Assembly (NCBI GenBank): GCA_052390415.1
Contig: JBQTGY010000094.1
Coordinates: forward strand, 1-64,000
Direction of reading: 5' to 3'
Source of the DNA: JANNWF01 sp052390415
Lineage (GTDB): Bacteria > Pseudomonadota > Gammaproteobacteria > Xanthomonadales > Xanthomonadaceae
DNA: 64,000 nucleotides
Both the position numbers and the translations under genes were made by a program. Of the stretch, positions 24,535 through 34,598 are shown piece by piece; the stretch's first letter is position 1, and every line of letters begins with the position of its first letter. The notes under the pieces were generated by a model. The model was not told where the DNA came from. It was given only the letters and a program-made list of their open reading frames with translations, and did not search any database.

Positions 24535-25152
24535 TCAGCTCAGCTCCAGCGTTTGCCACCCCTGACGAACAATCAGTGGTACGTCCCCGGTGAGATCGAC
24601 GATGGTCGTCGGCCCAGGCGGGCAATCTTCAGCGTCGAGCATCAGCCCAACGTCACGCAGGATCCGTTCGGCAACGGCCTCTGCATCATGGTTTTCGAAA
24701 TCGTCGCCCGGCAGCGTCAGACTGGTCGAAAGAAGCGGGGCTCCCAACGTTTCCAGCAGCGCGCGGGTGACAGGGTGATCCGGTATGCGACAGCCGATCG
24801 TGCGGCGTTTGGCCAGTTTGAGACGTTTTGGCAATCCGGCCCCGGTTGGCAAAATGAATGTCCGGGGTCCGGGAACCAGCGTCTTGATCAGCCGAAACGC
24901 CTGATCGTCGAGTCGCGCGAGCGTTCCCACTTCGCTCAATCCGCGGCAGAGTACGGTGAAAGGATGGCGGTTGTCCAGCCGCCGCAAACGTACCGCCGTG
25001 TCTTCGGCCGTGCGTGCCTCCAGCATCCATGCCAACAAATAGCCCGCATCGGATGGCAACACGGCCAATGCACCAGCGGTCAAACGGTCGGCCGCCTGCT
25101 TCAACGGGCGCGGCGCAGGGTGCACGGGATGAATGCGGATTCGCTCGGTCAT
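24535..25152 (-). CDS. TsaC/YciO-family (Sua5-like) protein
   Basis: A 205-residue protein with the YrdC-like fold: LTAGALAVLPSDAGYLLAWML near the start, KTLVPGPRTFILP in the middle and RTIGCRIPDHPVTRALLETLGAPLLSTSLTLPGDD after. The LPSDAGYLL in place of the PTDTVYGL of TsaC suggests the YciO branch rather than the essential t6A enzyme. A role in threonylcarbamoyl-AMP chemistry is possible. It starts near a divergent YciI-like gene. ATG at 25152 is preferred. Confidence 0.8.
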   Translation of the reverse strand: MTERIRIHPVHPAPRPLKQAADRLTAGALAVLPSDAGYLLAWMLEARTAEDTAVRLRRLDNRHPFTVLCRGLSEVGTLARLDDQAFRLIKTLVPGPRTFILPTGAGLPKRLKLAKRRTIGCRIPDHPVTRALLETLGAPLLSTSLTLPGDDFENHDAEAVAERILRDVGLMLDAEDCPPGPTTIVDLTGDVPLIVRQGWQTLELS

Positions 25153-25295
25153 GGCTCGATTGGCGGCGCACGACGGCGGCAAGCGGCCGTCTGGCAGGAC
25201 AATGCTCGACACGCAATCAACGCAATGCGCATGGCAGGGGCCGAGCAGGGCGCTTATCATGCCCGGCCCCGGGCTTTCCGAATAGCCATTCAAGT

Positions 25296-25595
25296 ATGTG
25301 GTACGTGATCATGGGTCGTGATGCGGCTGACGCGCTTCCGCGTCGACTCGCCAGCCGTGCAGCGCATCTGGCGCGACTGCATGTCCTTCGTGACGCCGGA
25401 AGGCTGCTGCTGGCCGGGCCGCTGCCGGCGATTGATGCGGAAGATCCCGGTCCGGCAGGATTTCAGGGCAGCCTGATCGTCGCCGAATTCGAGAGCCTGG
25501 ATGATGCCCACGCTTGGGCGGATGCCGATCCCTATATGGCAACAGGCGTGTACCAGACGGTGGAAGTCATGCCGTTTCGCAAGGTGCTGCCGTGA
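25296..25595 (+). CDS. YciI family protein
   Basis: A 99-residue ferredoxin-like-fold protein with the YciI pattern: WYVIMGRDAADALPRRLASR at the start, GRLLLAGPLP with the typical glycine turn, GSLIVAEFESLDDAHAWADADPY and VYQTVEVMPFRKVL at the end. The Asp and His residues usual for the active site are partly present. Function in vivo is unknown. It overlaps bolA by 4 bases (GTGA). Confidence 0.85.
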   Translation: MWYVIMGRDAADALPRRLASRAAHLARLHVLRDAGRLLLAGPLPAIDAEDPGPAGFQGSLIVAEFESLDDAHAWADADPYMATGVYQTVEVMPFRKVLP

Positions 25596-25909
25596 GCCCG
25601 GCTTTGCCCACCGAACTGGCATCGGAGCGGATGCAACGCATGCGCGCCAGCTTGACCATTCACCTGGCACCCACTCAGCTTGAGTTGGTTGACGAAAGCC
25701 ACAAGCACGTGGGTCATGCCGGTGCGCGTGACGGCCGTGGCCACTTTGCGTTGAGCATTGTCAGTTCGGGCTTCACCGGCCTGCCGATGTTGGCGCGGCA
25801 CCGACTTGTCTATGCAGCGCTGGGCGAGATGATGAACACCGACATTCATGCACTGTCGATCAAGGCGTTCGCGCCGTCGGATCTCGGTGCGAAGGACAAT
25901 GCAGCATGA
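25592..25909 (+). CDS. bolA: BolA family protein
   Basis: A 105-residue BolA-type protein with MQRMRASLTIHLAPTQLELVDESHKHVGHAGARDGRGHFALSIVS, ending IHALSIKAFAP. BolA proteins bind [2Fe-2S] with monothiol glutaredoxins and influence stress morphology. The GTG at 25592 overlaps the yciI stop; an ATG at 25631 would remove 13 residues and still leave the domain whole. Position between yciI and a foldase gene suggests an operon. Confidence 0.9.
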   Translation: MSPALPTELASERMQRMRASLTIHLAPTQLELVDESHKHVGHAGARDGRGHFALSIVSSGFTGLPMLARHRLVYAALGEMMNTDIHALSIKAFAPSDLGAKDNAA

Positions 25910-26790
25910 ACCAACTCCATTCCAAGCGGATGCACGCACGTTTCCGCCGCGCCACGTTGCGAACCTCAGCCCTCGCAGCGTTGCTCGCGCTTGCTGGCTG
26001 TTCGTCATCGAGCGACAACGCTGATCCGATGGCGAAAGTGCTGCTGTCGCCGCCGGAGGGTCCGCTGCTGGCCAGCGTCAATGGCGAGGCGATCAGTGAG
26101 CCGTTGTTGGCGACCTACGCGCGTGGACGCGGACTCGATCCAGCCGACCCTGTGCAACGGCAGACGGCGCAAGACGGATTGATTGAATCCATGTTGTTGG
26201 CGCACGAAGCGCTGACCAGCGGCGTGGCCAATGGCGACGAAGCCCGCGCTGATGTTGCCTTGTTGCGCGTGCAGTACCTCGCCAGCCGTGCCCTGTCCGA
26301 CTATCAAGCCAAGCTCGATGTCAGCGATGGCAAGGTGTTGGAGTACTACCAGCAGGAGGCTACGCGGGCCGGCAGCACCGAATGGCGACTGGAGCACATC
26401 CTGCTTGAAGACGAAGCCACTGCCCGCGCCGTGGCGGAGCGCGCGACAGCGGAAGGTGCGGACTTTGGCGCATTGATGAGCGAATACAGTGCCGTGGCGA
26501 GGCAGGCCAAGTCGCTGGACTGGGCGATTCCCACCCGGTTGCCGAAAGAATTGGCCGAAGTGGCCGCGCAGCTGCCCGATGGCAAGGTCGCGCCTGCGCC
26601 GATCCAGACCAGCTTCGGCTGGCATGTGTTGCGGCGCGCTGAGTCGCGCCCGTTTGCGCCACCCGATTTCGAAACCGTGAAAGAGGCAGCACGCAAGCAG
26701 CTGTCTGAGCGCGCGGTCAAGGACTACATCGCCAGTCTGCGCGCCAAGGCCAAGATCGCAGAGGGTGCATCGGCACCCGCCGGCAAGTAA
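25906..26790 (+). CDS. Parvulin-type peptidyl-prolyl isomerase lipoprotein
   Basis: A 294-residue SurA/PrsA-like foldase. A basic N-terminus and hydrophobic segment end in the lipobox LALAGC, so it is probably a lipoprotein. An N-terminal chaperone domain (SVNGEAISEPLLATYARGRGLD) precedes a parvulin domain (about 160-250; WRLEHILLED, DFGALMSEYS, FGWHVLRR). It overlaps bolA by 4 bases and lies 4 bases before smc. It should assist folding of exported proteins. Confidence 0.85.
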   Translation: MNQLHSKRMHARFRRATLRTSALAALLALAGCSSSSDNADPMAKVLLSPPEGPLLASVNGEAISEPLLATYARGRGLDPADPVQRQTAQDGLIESMLLAHEALTSGVANGDEARADVALLRVQYLASRALSDYQAKLDVSDGKVLEYYQQEATRAGSTEWRLEHILLEDEATARAVAERATAEGADFGALMSEYSAVARQAKSLDWAIPTRLPKELAEVAAQLPDGKVAPAPIQTSFGWHVLRRAESRPFAPPDFETVKEAARKQLSERAVKDYIASLRAKAKIAEGASAPAGK

Positions 26791-26794
26791 CGCG

Positions 26795-29700
26795 ATGCGG
26801 CTTACATCCATCAAATTGGCCGGCTTCAAGTCGTTCGTCGACCCGACGACCTTGCAATTGCCGACCAACATGACTGCCGTCGTCGGCCCCAATGGCTGTG
26901 GCAAGTCCAACATCATCGATGCCGTGCGCTGGGTCATGGGGGAGAGTTCTGCCTCGCGTTTGCGCGGCGACCACCTCACCGACGTCATTTTTTCAGGCTC
27001 GGCAACGCGCAAGCCGGTGGGACAGGCGACGGTTGAGCTGATTTTTGACAACAGCGACGGCGTGGTCGTCGGTGAGTTCGCCCGCTTCAACGAGATATCG
27101 GTAAAGCGCCTGGTCGCACGCGATGGCACCTCGGCTTATTACCTGAACGGCGCGCGCTGCCGCCGTCGCGATATTACCGACCTGTTTCTCGGCACCGGTC
27201 TTGGCCCGCGCAGCTACTCGATCATCGAGCAGGGGATGATCAGTCAAATCATCGAGGCCAAGCCAGAAGATCTGCGGGTGTTTCTGGAAGAAGCCGCCGG
27301 CATCTCGAAGTACAAGGAGCGGCGCAAGGAAACCGAATCGCGCATCAAACACACGCGCGAGAATCTGGATCGGCTGAATGACGTTCGCGACGAAGTGGCC
27401 AAGCAGCTAGAGCACCTCAAGCGGCAGGCGCGACAAGCCGAGCAGTACCAGCAACTCAAGGCCGAGCAACGCGAGAAAGACGCGCAGATGAAGGCGCTGG
27501 AATATCGCGCCATCGAGACGACACTCGCCAATCAGCGTGAGGCCTTGGCAGCGGGCGAGACCAAACTGCAATCGGTGATCGCCGAGCAGCGCGCCGCCGA
27601 GGCGCAGCTTGAACTTTGCCGCGTGCAACAGACCGAGGCGCAGGCGGCGCTCAACACGACCCAGGCAGAGAGTTACCGGGTCAGCGGCGAGATCGCGCGG
27701 CTGGAGCAACAAATTCAGCATCAACGCGAACTGTCGCAACGGCTCGAACGTGCGCGTGATGAGGCCAATGCGAGCCTGGCGGAAGTGGATGGCCATCTGC
27801 GCGCCGATCAGACTCAAGCTGACGAGCTGACCGCCGCGTTGGCGCAGGCCGAACCGGTGCTGCAAAGTCTGCATGGTGACGAGATCGGTCGCGTCGAGGC
27901 GCTGCGCAAGGCCGAGGCAATGTTGGTCGATTGGCAGACCGAATGGGATGCACACACGCGGGCGCATGCCGAATCCGGACGTGCGGCGGACGTCGGCCGC
28001 GCGCGTATCGAATTGTTGGAACGGCAATCACTGGACGCGGATCGCCGGCAGGCCAATCTCTCAGCCGAACGCGCCGCGCTGGATGTTGATGCACTGGCCA
28101 CCGCGTTGGCGGGGATGACCGCCGAACACGCCACGGGACGCGCGGCGCTGGACGGTCTCAGCGACAACCTGGACGCCTGCAAATTGGCCGTGACGGCGGT
28201 GTTGGAACAACAGCGCTCGCGCCAATCGGATCTTGCCGAATGTCGTAAATCCGTGCAGGCGGCGCGGGGTCGCCTGAGTTCGTTGGAAGCCTTGCAACAC
28301 GCTGCGCTGGGGCAGGAAAAGGGTGCCGGCGTGGAGTGGTTGCGACAGCAAGGTTTGGAGCGATCAGCGCGTCTGGGTGAAGTGCTGGTGGTTGATGCGG
28401 GCTGGGAAGTGGCGGTCGAAACGGTGCTGGGTGCCTTGCTGGAAGCCGTCACCGTTGATGCCCCGCCGGATTGGTTGAATGCGGCGGCTGCCCTGCGCGG
28501 CGGCCGTTTGGCCCTGGTTGCCTCCGCGGTGGACAACTCCGTGATCGTGCCCGCGACGTCGCTTGCGACCAAGGTTCAAGGGCCTGTTGCCGTGCGCCGG
28601 CTGTTGGCGGAGATCGACGCACTCGAATCCATTGACAGAGCGCGCAACAGTCTGGCCGGCGAATCCCTGCGGCCCGGCATCGTTGCCAGTGGTGAATGGG
28701 TGGGGCCGGGTTGGTTACGACTGATTCGTTCGGGTGAAGCGCAACAAGGTGCACTGACGCGTGAACGCGAGATCGTGGCTCTGCGCCAGGAGATCGAACA
28801 ACTCGCCCAGCGCGAGGCAGAAATCAACGCCGAGCTGGCCAATCTGCGCTCTCAGCTGTTGCAAGCCGAACAAGTGCGTGAAGACGCACAACGCAGTCTG
28901 TACTTGGCACACCGCAGTGTTTCGGAATTGGCGGGCCAGTTGCAAGGCCAGCAGGGCAAGCTCGAGTCTGCACAGGCACGTCGGCAAGCGATTGATGCCG
29001 AGTTGGCGCAGTTGGCGACGTCATCGCGCGCCGCTCAGGAAGGGGCGCGTGACTCGCGTGCCGCGTTGGAGCAGGCGCTGGCGAGGATGGTTGATCAGGA
29101 AACCGAGCGACAGCGGCTGGACGCGGCGCGGCGCGGTTTGATCGAAGGTCGCGAGTTGGCTCGCGCCGCCGCGCGGGAGTCGCGCGATGCCGGTCATCAG
29201 TTGGCGCTTAAAGTTGAATCACAGCGGGCGCGTCTGCAGTCGTTGGTTCAAGCTTTGGTCCGCATGCAACAGCAGCGCGAGCAATTGCAGGCTCGTTTGG
29301 CCGAACTCAACGCACAACTGGTCGATGGCGACGCACCGATCAAGGTGTTGCAAGCCTCGCGGCAAACTTCGCTGGATCAGCGGCTGATTGTGGAAAAGGA
29401 TCTCGCCGCTGCGCGTGCGGCGGTGGAAGCCATTGAGTCCGAGCTGCGCCGATACGAGCAACAACGTCAGCGCGCTGACCAGCAAGGCCTGGCCCTGCGC
29501 GATCAATTGCAGAAACAACGTCTTGCCGAACAAGCCGAAGCCTTGCGCGCTCAAGCGTTGGTCGATGCCATCGTCGCGGCCGAGCTTGAATTGGTTGCAG
29601 TGATGGCCGGTCTGCCCGAAGACGCCGCGATCGAGCGTTGGCAGCAGGCGCTTGCCGATCTGGAAACACGGATCCGACGGCTGGAGCCAGTCAATCTTGC

Positions 29701-30298
29701 CGCCATCGCCGAATACGGCGAGCAGGCGCAGCGCAAGGACTATCTCGATGCCCAACACCTTGATCTTTCGACGGCGCTGGAGACGCTTGAGGACGCAATC
29801 CGCAAAATCGACAGGGAAACGCGTGGGCGCTTCAAGGACACCTTTGATCGCGTAAACAGCGGCGTGCAGGAGTTGTATCCGCGGCTGTTTGGCGGCGGTC
29901 ATGCCTACCTGGAACTCACCGGCGAAGACCTGCTCGACACCGGTGTCGCGATCATGGCGCGGCCGCCAGGCAAGCGTGTCTCCAACATCTCGCTGCTTTC
30001 CGGTGGCGAGAAAGCGCTGACTGCAGTCGCTTTGGTGTTCGCGATCTTCCGTCTCAATCCGGCGCCTTTCTGTTTGCTGGACGAGGTTGATGCGCCTCTG
30101 GATGAGGCCAATGTCGGCCGCTTCTGTGCGATGGTTGGCGAGATGAGCGAAAAGGTTCAATTCCTGTTCGTCACCCACAACAAGGCAACCATGGAAGCCG
30201 CGAGTCAGCTGGCGGGTGTCACCATGCGCGAGCCCGGCGTGTCGCGCCTGGTATCGGTGGATTTGGCAGAAGCCGCGCGCCTGGCGGGCGCGGCCTGA
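26795..30298 (+). CDS. smc: Chromosome segregation ATPase SMC
   Basis: A 1167-residue condensin ATPase. Walker A is GPNGCGKSNI (31-40), followed by a long coiled coil, a hinge near 510-660, a second coiled coil, then signature LLSGGEKAL and Walker B PFCLLDEVDAPLDEANVGRF near the C-terminus. It works with ScpA and ScpB (22.8-24.4 kb). Start at ATG 26795, 4 bases after the foldase stop; the frame upstream lies in that gene. Length is typical of SMC. Confidence 0.96.
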   Translation: MRLTSIKLAGFKSFVDPTTLQLPTNMTAVVGPNGCGKSNIIDAVRWVMGESSASRLRGDHLTDVIFSGSATRKPVGQATVELIFDNSDGVVVGEFARFNEISVKRLVARDGTSAYYLNGARCRRRDITDLFLGTGLGPRSYSIIEQGMISQIIEAKPEDLRVFLEEAAGISKYKERRKETESRIKHTRENLDRLNDVRDEVAKQLEHLKRQARQAEQYQQLKAEQREKDAQMKALEYRAIETTLANQREALAAGETKLQSVIAEQRAAEAQLELCRVQQTEAQAALNTTQAESYRVSGEIARLEQQIQHQRELSQRLERARDEANASLAEVDGHLRADQTQADELTAALAQAEPVLQSLHGDEIGRVEALRKAEAMLVDWQTEWDAHTRAHAESGRAADVGRARIELLERQSLDADRRQANLSAERAALDVDALATALAGMTAEHATGRAALDGLSDNLDACKLAVTAVLEQQRSRQSDLAECRKSVQAARGRLSSLEALQHAALGQEKGAGVEWLRQQGLERSARLGEVLVVDAGWEVAVETVLGALLEAVTVDAPPDWLNAAAALRGGRLALVASAVDNSVIVPATSLATKVQGPVAVRRLLAEIDALESIDRARNSLAGESLRPGIVASGEWVGPGWLRLIRSGEAQQGALTREREIVALRQEIEQLAQREAEINAELANLRSQLLQAEQVREDAQRSLYLAHRSVSELAGQLQGQQGKLESAQARRQAIDAELAQLATSSRAAQEGARDSRAALEQALARMVDQETERQRLDAARRGLIEGRELARAAARESRDAGHQLALKVESQRARLQSLVQALVRMQQQREQLQARLAELNAQLVDGDAPIKVLQASRQTSLDQRLIVEKDLAAARAAVEAIESELRRYEQQRQRADQQGLALRDQLQKQRLAEQAEALRAQALVDAIVAAELELVAVMAGLPEDAAIERWQQALADLETRIRRLEPVNLAAIAEYGEQAQRKDYLDAQHLDLSTALETLEDAIRKIDRETRGRFKDTFDRVNSGVQELYPRLFGGGHAYLELTGEDLLDTGVAIMARPPGKRVSNISLLSGGEKALTAVALVFAIFRLNPAPFCLLDEVDAPLDEANVGRFCAMVGEMSEKVQFLFVTHNKATMEAASQLAGVTMREPGVSRLVSVDLAEAARLAGAA

Positions 30299-30357
30299 CT
30301 GCGCAGAAGCAAACGTGTCGCGAACCCACTTGGCAGCAGCAAAGACTTAGGAATGCA

Positions 30358-31080
30358 ATGAGTTGGAATCCAATGATCGCCGGATTGGTCGGCTTGGCCG
30401 GTGTGATCTTGCTTGGGCTGATCTATTTTTTTGGGCGGCCGCGCAAGCCGGATCAGGGGCGGCGCCTGTTCGGCAAGAAAACCGTGGGTCGTCGCGAGCC
30501 ATCGTTGGGAGATGATGGTGAACCGCTCAGCGAGGAAGCCATCGCCAATGAGCTCGCCGCGTTGGAGCGGGCGCTGGGCGGCGACACCAGTGCCACGCCG
30601 GCGGCAGACCACCATGGCAGCGCGCCGCCGGCCGACTTCGAGAAGATCGTCAGCCTGCACGTCGCCGCGCGCGATGGCATGTTGATCCATGGTGCTGATC
30701 TGGTGGTTGCGGCAGAAAAGGTCGGGCTGGCGTTCGGCGCGATGAGCATTTTCCATCGCAGCATTGACGGCCGTGCCGGTCAGGCGCCCATTTTCAGCGT
30801 GGCCAGCATGGTCAAACCCGGTACCTTCGATCTGCGCGATCTGGAAAAACTAGAGACACCGGGCATCAGCTTTTTCATGGCCCTGCCTGGCCCCTTGTCA
30901 GGCCTGGATGCGTGGGACGCGATGCTGCCCGCCGCGCAGCGTATGGCCGAATTGCTCAACGCCAACCTGCTCGACGACCAGCGCAATGCACTGGGTCGGC
31001 AGCGCATTGCGCATCTGCGCGATGAATTGCGCGCGTTTGATCGCAAGCGCGAGCAACAGACGATCAGCAAACCTTGGTAG
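30358..31080 (+). CDS. zipA: Cell-division protein ZipA
   Basis: A 240-residue protein with an N-terminal membrane segment (about 6-26), a charged linker and a C-terminal FtsZ-binding domain (about 95-235; FEKIVSLHVAARDGMLIHGADLVVAAEKVGLAFGAMSIFHRS). It anchors FtsZ at the septum. It is shorter than E. coli ZipA because the Pro/Gln-rich linker is short. It sits between smc and ligA as in many gammaproteobacteria. Confidence 0.92.
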   Translation: MSWNPMIAGLVGLAGVILLGLIYFFGRPRKPDQGRRLFGKKTVGRREPSLGDDGEPLSEEAIANELAALERALGGDTSATPAADHHGSAPPADFEKIVSLHVAARDGMLIHGADLVVAAEKVGLAFGAMSIFHRSIDGRAGQAPIFSVASMVKPGTFDLRDLEKLETPGISFFMALPGPLSGLDAWDAMLPAAQRMAELLNANLLDDQRNALGRQRIAHLRDELRAFDRKREQQTISKPW

Positions 31081-31086
31081 TCAGTA

Positions 31087-33471
31087 ATGGATTCCACAGA
31101 AGCAGGTGAGCGTGCTGCCTCACTTCGGCAACAACTCAACGACGCCAACTACCGCTATTTCGTGCTCGACGATCCCTCGATTCCGGACGTCGAGTACGAC
31201 CGACTGCTGCTCGAACTGCAAGCGATCGAGGCACGATTTCCGGAGCTGGTGACCGCTGACTCACCCACGCAGCGCGTGGGTGGTTCGACGTCTGGCGCTT
31301 TCGCCAAGGTTCAGCATGCCTTGCCGATGTTGTCCCTCGGCAACGCGTTTGCCGATACCGAAGTGGCCGAGTTTGTCGCCCGCATCGTGCGCGAAACTGG
31401 CGAGCGCGATCCTGAGTTCTCCGTGGAGCCCAAGCTCGATGGCCTGGCGATCAGCTTGCGTTACGAAAACGGCGCCTTTGTGCAAGGCGCGACGCGTGGT
31501 GATGGCAGCGTGGGTGAGGACGTCACTGCCAACCTTCGCACCATTCGCGCGATCCCTCTGCAATTGCGCGGTGCCGCGCCGCCCGTCCTTGAAGTGCGTG
31601 GCGAGGTATACATGCCGCGCGCTGGTTTCGAACGCTACAACGCGTGGGCGCGCGAAAACGGCGAGCGCGTGCTGGCCAATCCGCGAAACGGCGCTGCGGG
31701 TTCACTACGACAACTGGATCCCAGCATCACGCAGAAGCGTCCGCTGGCGTGCTTTGTCTACGCCTTGGGTGCGGTGCAAGGCTGGGACGTGCCCTCACGG
31801 CATTCGCAAATGTTGGCCGCCTTGCGCGAGTTCGGTTTGCCGGTCTGTCCTTTGAATGAAACCGCAAGGGGAGCGGCTGGACTGCTGGCGTATTTCAGCA
31901 AGATTGGCTCACAGCGCGACAGTCTGGCCTTCGACATCGACGGCGTGGTCTACAAGCTGGATGCGTTCGAGCAACAACAGACGATGGGTTTCGTGTCGCG
32001 CGCACCGCGTTGGGCGATTGCGCACAAGTATCCCGCGCAGGAGCAACTCACTCGCGTTGAAGCGATCGACGTGCAAGTCGGCCGGACCGGGGCGATCACG
32101 CCGGTCGCACGCTTGGCGCCAGTGCAAGTCGCCGGCGTCATTGTCACCAACGCGACCTTGCACAACGCCGATCAGATCGAGCGCCTGGATGTGCGGGTGG
32201 GCGACATGGTGATCGTGCGTCGGGCCGGTGATGTCATCCCTGAAGTCGCGCGCGTGTTGATCGAGGAGCGGCCGCCGGAGACTCAGGTGTGGCGTCTGCC
32301 GGAAGTCTGCCCCGAATGTGGATCGCGGGTGATTCGTGCGATAGGCGAGTCGGTCGCGCGTTGCAGCGGCGGCTTGTTTTGCCCGGCCCAGCGCAAGGAA
32401 GGTGTGCGCCATTTCGCGTCAAGGCGGGCAATGGACATCGAAGGCTTGGGTGATCGCATTTGCGAAGATCTGGTCGACCTCGGGTTTGTCAGCAGCGTCG
32501 CTGACTTGTACCGGCTAGACGTGGCAGCGCTGCAAGCGATGCGGGCAATGGCACATCAGCGGGATGGAACGACGCCCGAGACGCAAAAGGGCGGCAAGCT
32601 TGCCAGTCGTTGGGCTGAGAATCTGGTGGCTGCGATTGATGCCAGCCGCCGTTGTCGCCTGGATCGGCTGCTGTTCGCGCTCGGCATCATGCAAGCGGGC
32701 GAGGGCACCGCCAAAGGACTGGCCAAGGCCTTCGGCAGCTTGCAGCGTTTGGCGCAGGCGGATGCACTGCTGTTGATGGCGGTGCCGGATGTTGGACCCA
32801 AAGTGGCGCAGGCGGTCGCAGCATTCTTTGCGCAATCGCATAATCAGGAAGTCTTGGCGGGCCTGCTCGCGGCGGGACTTGAGGTCGCCGAGCACGCACC
32901 TGACCCTAGTTTCGTTAGCCGGCTGACGACGGCGCAGGTGTTGCTCGCCGCGAAAGCCTTGGGTGCACCGCTCGATGGCGTCGGTGAGACTTCCATGCAA
33001 AGAATCGGCGAGCGATTCTCTGATCTGCAATCGATACGCGACGCCAGTGGCTTCGATGCAGACAGCGCCGCCATCAAGGCGCTGCAACTGGTGCTGGCGG
33101 ACGGCGAGTGGGGCGCGCGACTGAATCGCGCGGAGCAACTGATCATCGAGTTGAGGGCGGCGGCTCCGTCAGTCGCGAACGCCGGCCAATTGCCATTGTC
33201 CGGCCAAACCGCGGTCATCACCGGCACCCTGGCCAGCATGGGACGCGATGAAGCCAAGGCACGACTTGAGGCGTTGGGCGCCAAGGTATCGGGCAGCGTG
33301 TCGAAGAAGACCCACTTTCTGGTGGCTGGCGAGGCCGCAGGCTCGAAGTTGGCGGCCGCAGAAACGCTTGGGGTGCCGATCTGGGATGAAGCGCAACTGC
33401 TGGCCTACCTGGAAAAGCACGCGGACCCGCTGGACTCTGGTGCGGAATCAGGAACGGTCTCGCTTGCCTGA
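31087..33471 (+). CDS. ligA: NAD-dependent DNA ligase
   Basis: A 794-residue DNA ligase with the catalytic lysine K116 in EPKLDGLAISLRY, the four-Cys zinc finger CPECGSR...CSGGLFC and a helix-hairpin-helix region, ending in a BRCT domain (about 695-770; SGQTAVITGTLASMGRDEAKARLEALGAKVSGSVSKKTHFLV). The domain order is standard. It is longer than E. coli LigA (671 residues); part of the excess is an insertion between about 475 and 510. It starts 6 bases after zipA and belongs to the same transcription unit. Confidence 0.96.
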   Translation: MDSTEAGERAASLRQQLNDANYRYFVLDDPSIPDVEYDRLLLELQAIEARFPELVTADSPTQRVGGSTSGAFAKVQHALPMLSLGNAFADTEVAEFVARIVRETGERDPEFSVEPKLDGLAISLRYENGAFVQGATRGDGSVGEDVTANLRTIRAIPLQLRGAAPPVLEVRGEVYMPRAGFERYNAWARENGERVLANPRNGAAGSLRQLDPSITQKRPLACFVYALGAVQGWDVPSRHSQMLAALREFGLPVCPLNETARGAAGLLAYFSKIGSQRDSLAFDIDGVVYKLDAFEQQQTMGFVSRAPRWAIAHKYPAQEQLTRVEAIDVQVGRTGAITPVARLAPVQVAGVIVTNATLHNADQIERLDVRVGDMVIVRRAGDVIPEVARVLIEERPPETQVWRLPEVCPECGSRVIRAIGESVARCSGGLFCPAQRKEGVRHFASRRAMDIEGLGDRICEDLVDLGFVSSVADLYRLDVAALQAMRAMAHQRDGTTPETQKGGKLASRWAENLVAAIDASRRCRLDRLLFALGIMQAGEGTAKGLAKAFGSLQRLAQADALLLMAVPDVGPKVAQAVAAFFAQSHNQEVLAGLLAAGLEVAEHAPDPSFVSRLTTAQVLLAAKALGAPLDGVGETSMQRIGERFSDLQSIRDASGFDADSAAIKALQLVLADGEWGARLNRAEQLIIELRAAAPSVANAGQLPLSGQTAVITGTLASMGRDEAKARLEALGAKVSGSVSKKTHFLVAGEAAGSKLAAAETLGVPIWDEAQLLAYLEKHADPLDSGAESGTVSLA

Positions 33472-33573
33472 CCGTCGCCGTATCGTGACGTTTGTCCTTT
33501 GGTCACTGGGTGGGTTTGCGGGCGTGAGTCGACCCATGTGCCGGCTCGAATTGCTACGCGCGCGGTCCGCAAC

Positions 33574-34563
33574 ATGAACACGGATCATGATTCTCACTGG
33601 CGACCAGCCGCGACCATGGCGACGTTGCGCCTGCGCGCCAAGCTCAATGCCCTGGTCCGCGATCACTTTGCGCACACGGCGGCACTCGAAGTCGAGACGC
33701 CGATGCTCTCCCAGGCGGGCAACACCGATCCCAACATCGCCAGCTTTTCCCTGCTTTTTTCTGGTCCGACGACGGCGGGGGCAAGCCAACGCTGGCTGCG
33801 CACTTCGCCCGAGTTCGCGCTGAAGCGACTGCTCGCGGCGGGCGTCGGTGACTGCTATGAGCTGGGTCGCGTGTTTCGCGATGGCGAGGCGGGCGGTCGT
33901 CACAATCCCGAGTTCAGCATGCTGGAGTGGTATCGGATCGGCTGGGATGACCAGCGATTGATGGCAGAGGCCGCGCAGCTGGTGATGGCTGCATTGGGAT
34001 TGGTCGGCAAATCGGCGCGCGTTGAGCAAGTCAGCTATCGACAGCTATTCATCACAGCGCTGGCGCTGGATCCGATGACGGCAAGCTTGGACGAGCTGCG
34101 TGATCGCGCAACATCGATCCACATCGACCCTGTGGGCTTGACCCGTGATGCCTGGCTCGACCTGCTGCTGACCCATCTGATCCAGCCGCATTTCGCAAAC
34201 GATCAATTGCTGATGCTGCACGATTACCCGGCTTCGCAGTGCGCGCTGGCCAAGATTCGCGGCAAGGGCGTTGACGCTGTCGCCGAACGGTTCGAAGTAT
34301 TTTTGGGGCCACTTGAGTTGGCCAACGGCTACCACGAGTTGACCGATGCCGCTGAACAACGACGTCGTTTCGAGCGTGATCTCGACACTCGGCAAGTGCG
34401 CGGTACGCCCGCTCCCGCGATGGATGAGCGCTTGCTGGCAGCACTGAAATCGGGACTGCCGGCTTGCTCAGGGGTCGCGTTGGGAATGGATCGGTTGCTG
34501 GCAGCTATGCTGGACTCGAACGAGATCGCAAGCACGCTCGCGTTTCCCTTCGCCCGCGCCTAA
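33574..34563 (+). CDS. epmA: EF-P-lysine ligase EpmA (GenX/PoxA)
   Basis: A 329-residue class II aminoacyl-tRNA synthetase-like enzyme that attaches (R)-beta-lysine to elongation factor P. It matches the truncated lysyl-tRNA synthetase core: EVETPMLSQAGNTDPNI, LRTSPEFALKRLLAAG, YELGRVFRDGEAGGRHNPEFSMLEWYRI, and GVALGMDRLLAAML at the C-terminus. The anticodon domain is missing, which defines EpmA. ATG at 33574. EpmB and efp are not in the window. It follows ligA on the plus strand. Confidence 0.93.
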   Translation: MNTDHDSHWRPAATMATLRLRAKLNALVRDHFAHTAALEVETPMLSQAGNTDPNIASFSLLFSGPTTAGASQRWLRTSPEFALKRLLAAGVGDCYELGRVFRDGEAGGRHNPEFSMLEWYRIGWDDQRLMAEAAQLVMAALGLVGKSARVEQVSYRQLFITALALDPMTASLDELRDRATSIHIDPVGLTRDAWLDLLLTHLIQPHFANDQLLMLHDYPASQCALAKIRGKGVDAVAERFEVFLGPLELANGYHELTDAAEQRRRFERDLDTRQVRGTPAPAMDERLLAALKSGLPACSGVALGMDRLLAAMLDSNEIASTLAFPFARA

Positions 34564-34598
34564 GCACAACCGTGGTTGACTGCGGCAGCGGTGCTCCG

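Noticed and set aside
23495..24625. ScpA start at 24625 as an N-terminally extended form
   Set aside because: The extension overlaps the TsaC/YciO-type gene by 91 bases and is Arg/His-rich; the ATG at 24394 gives normal length.
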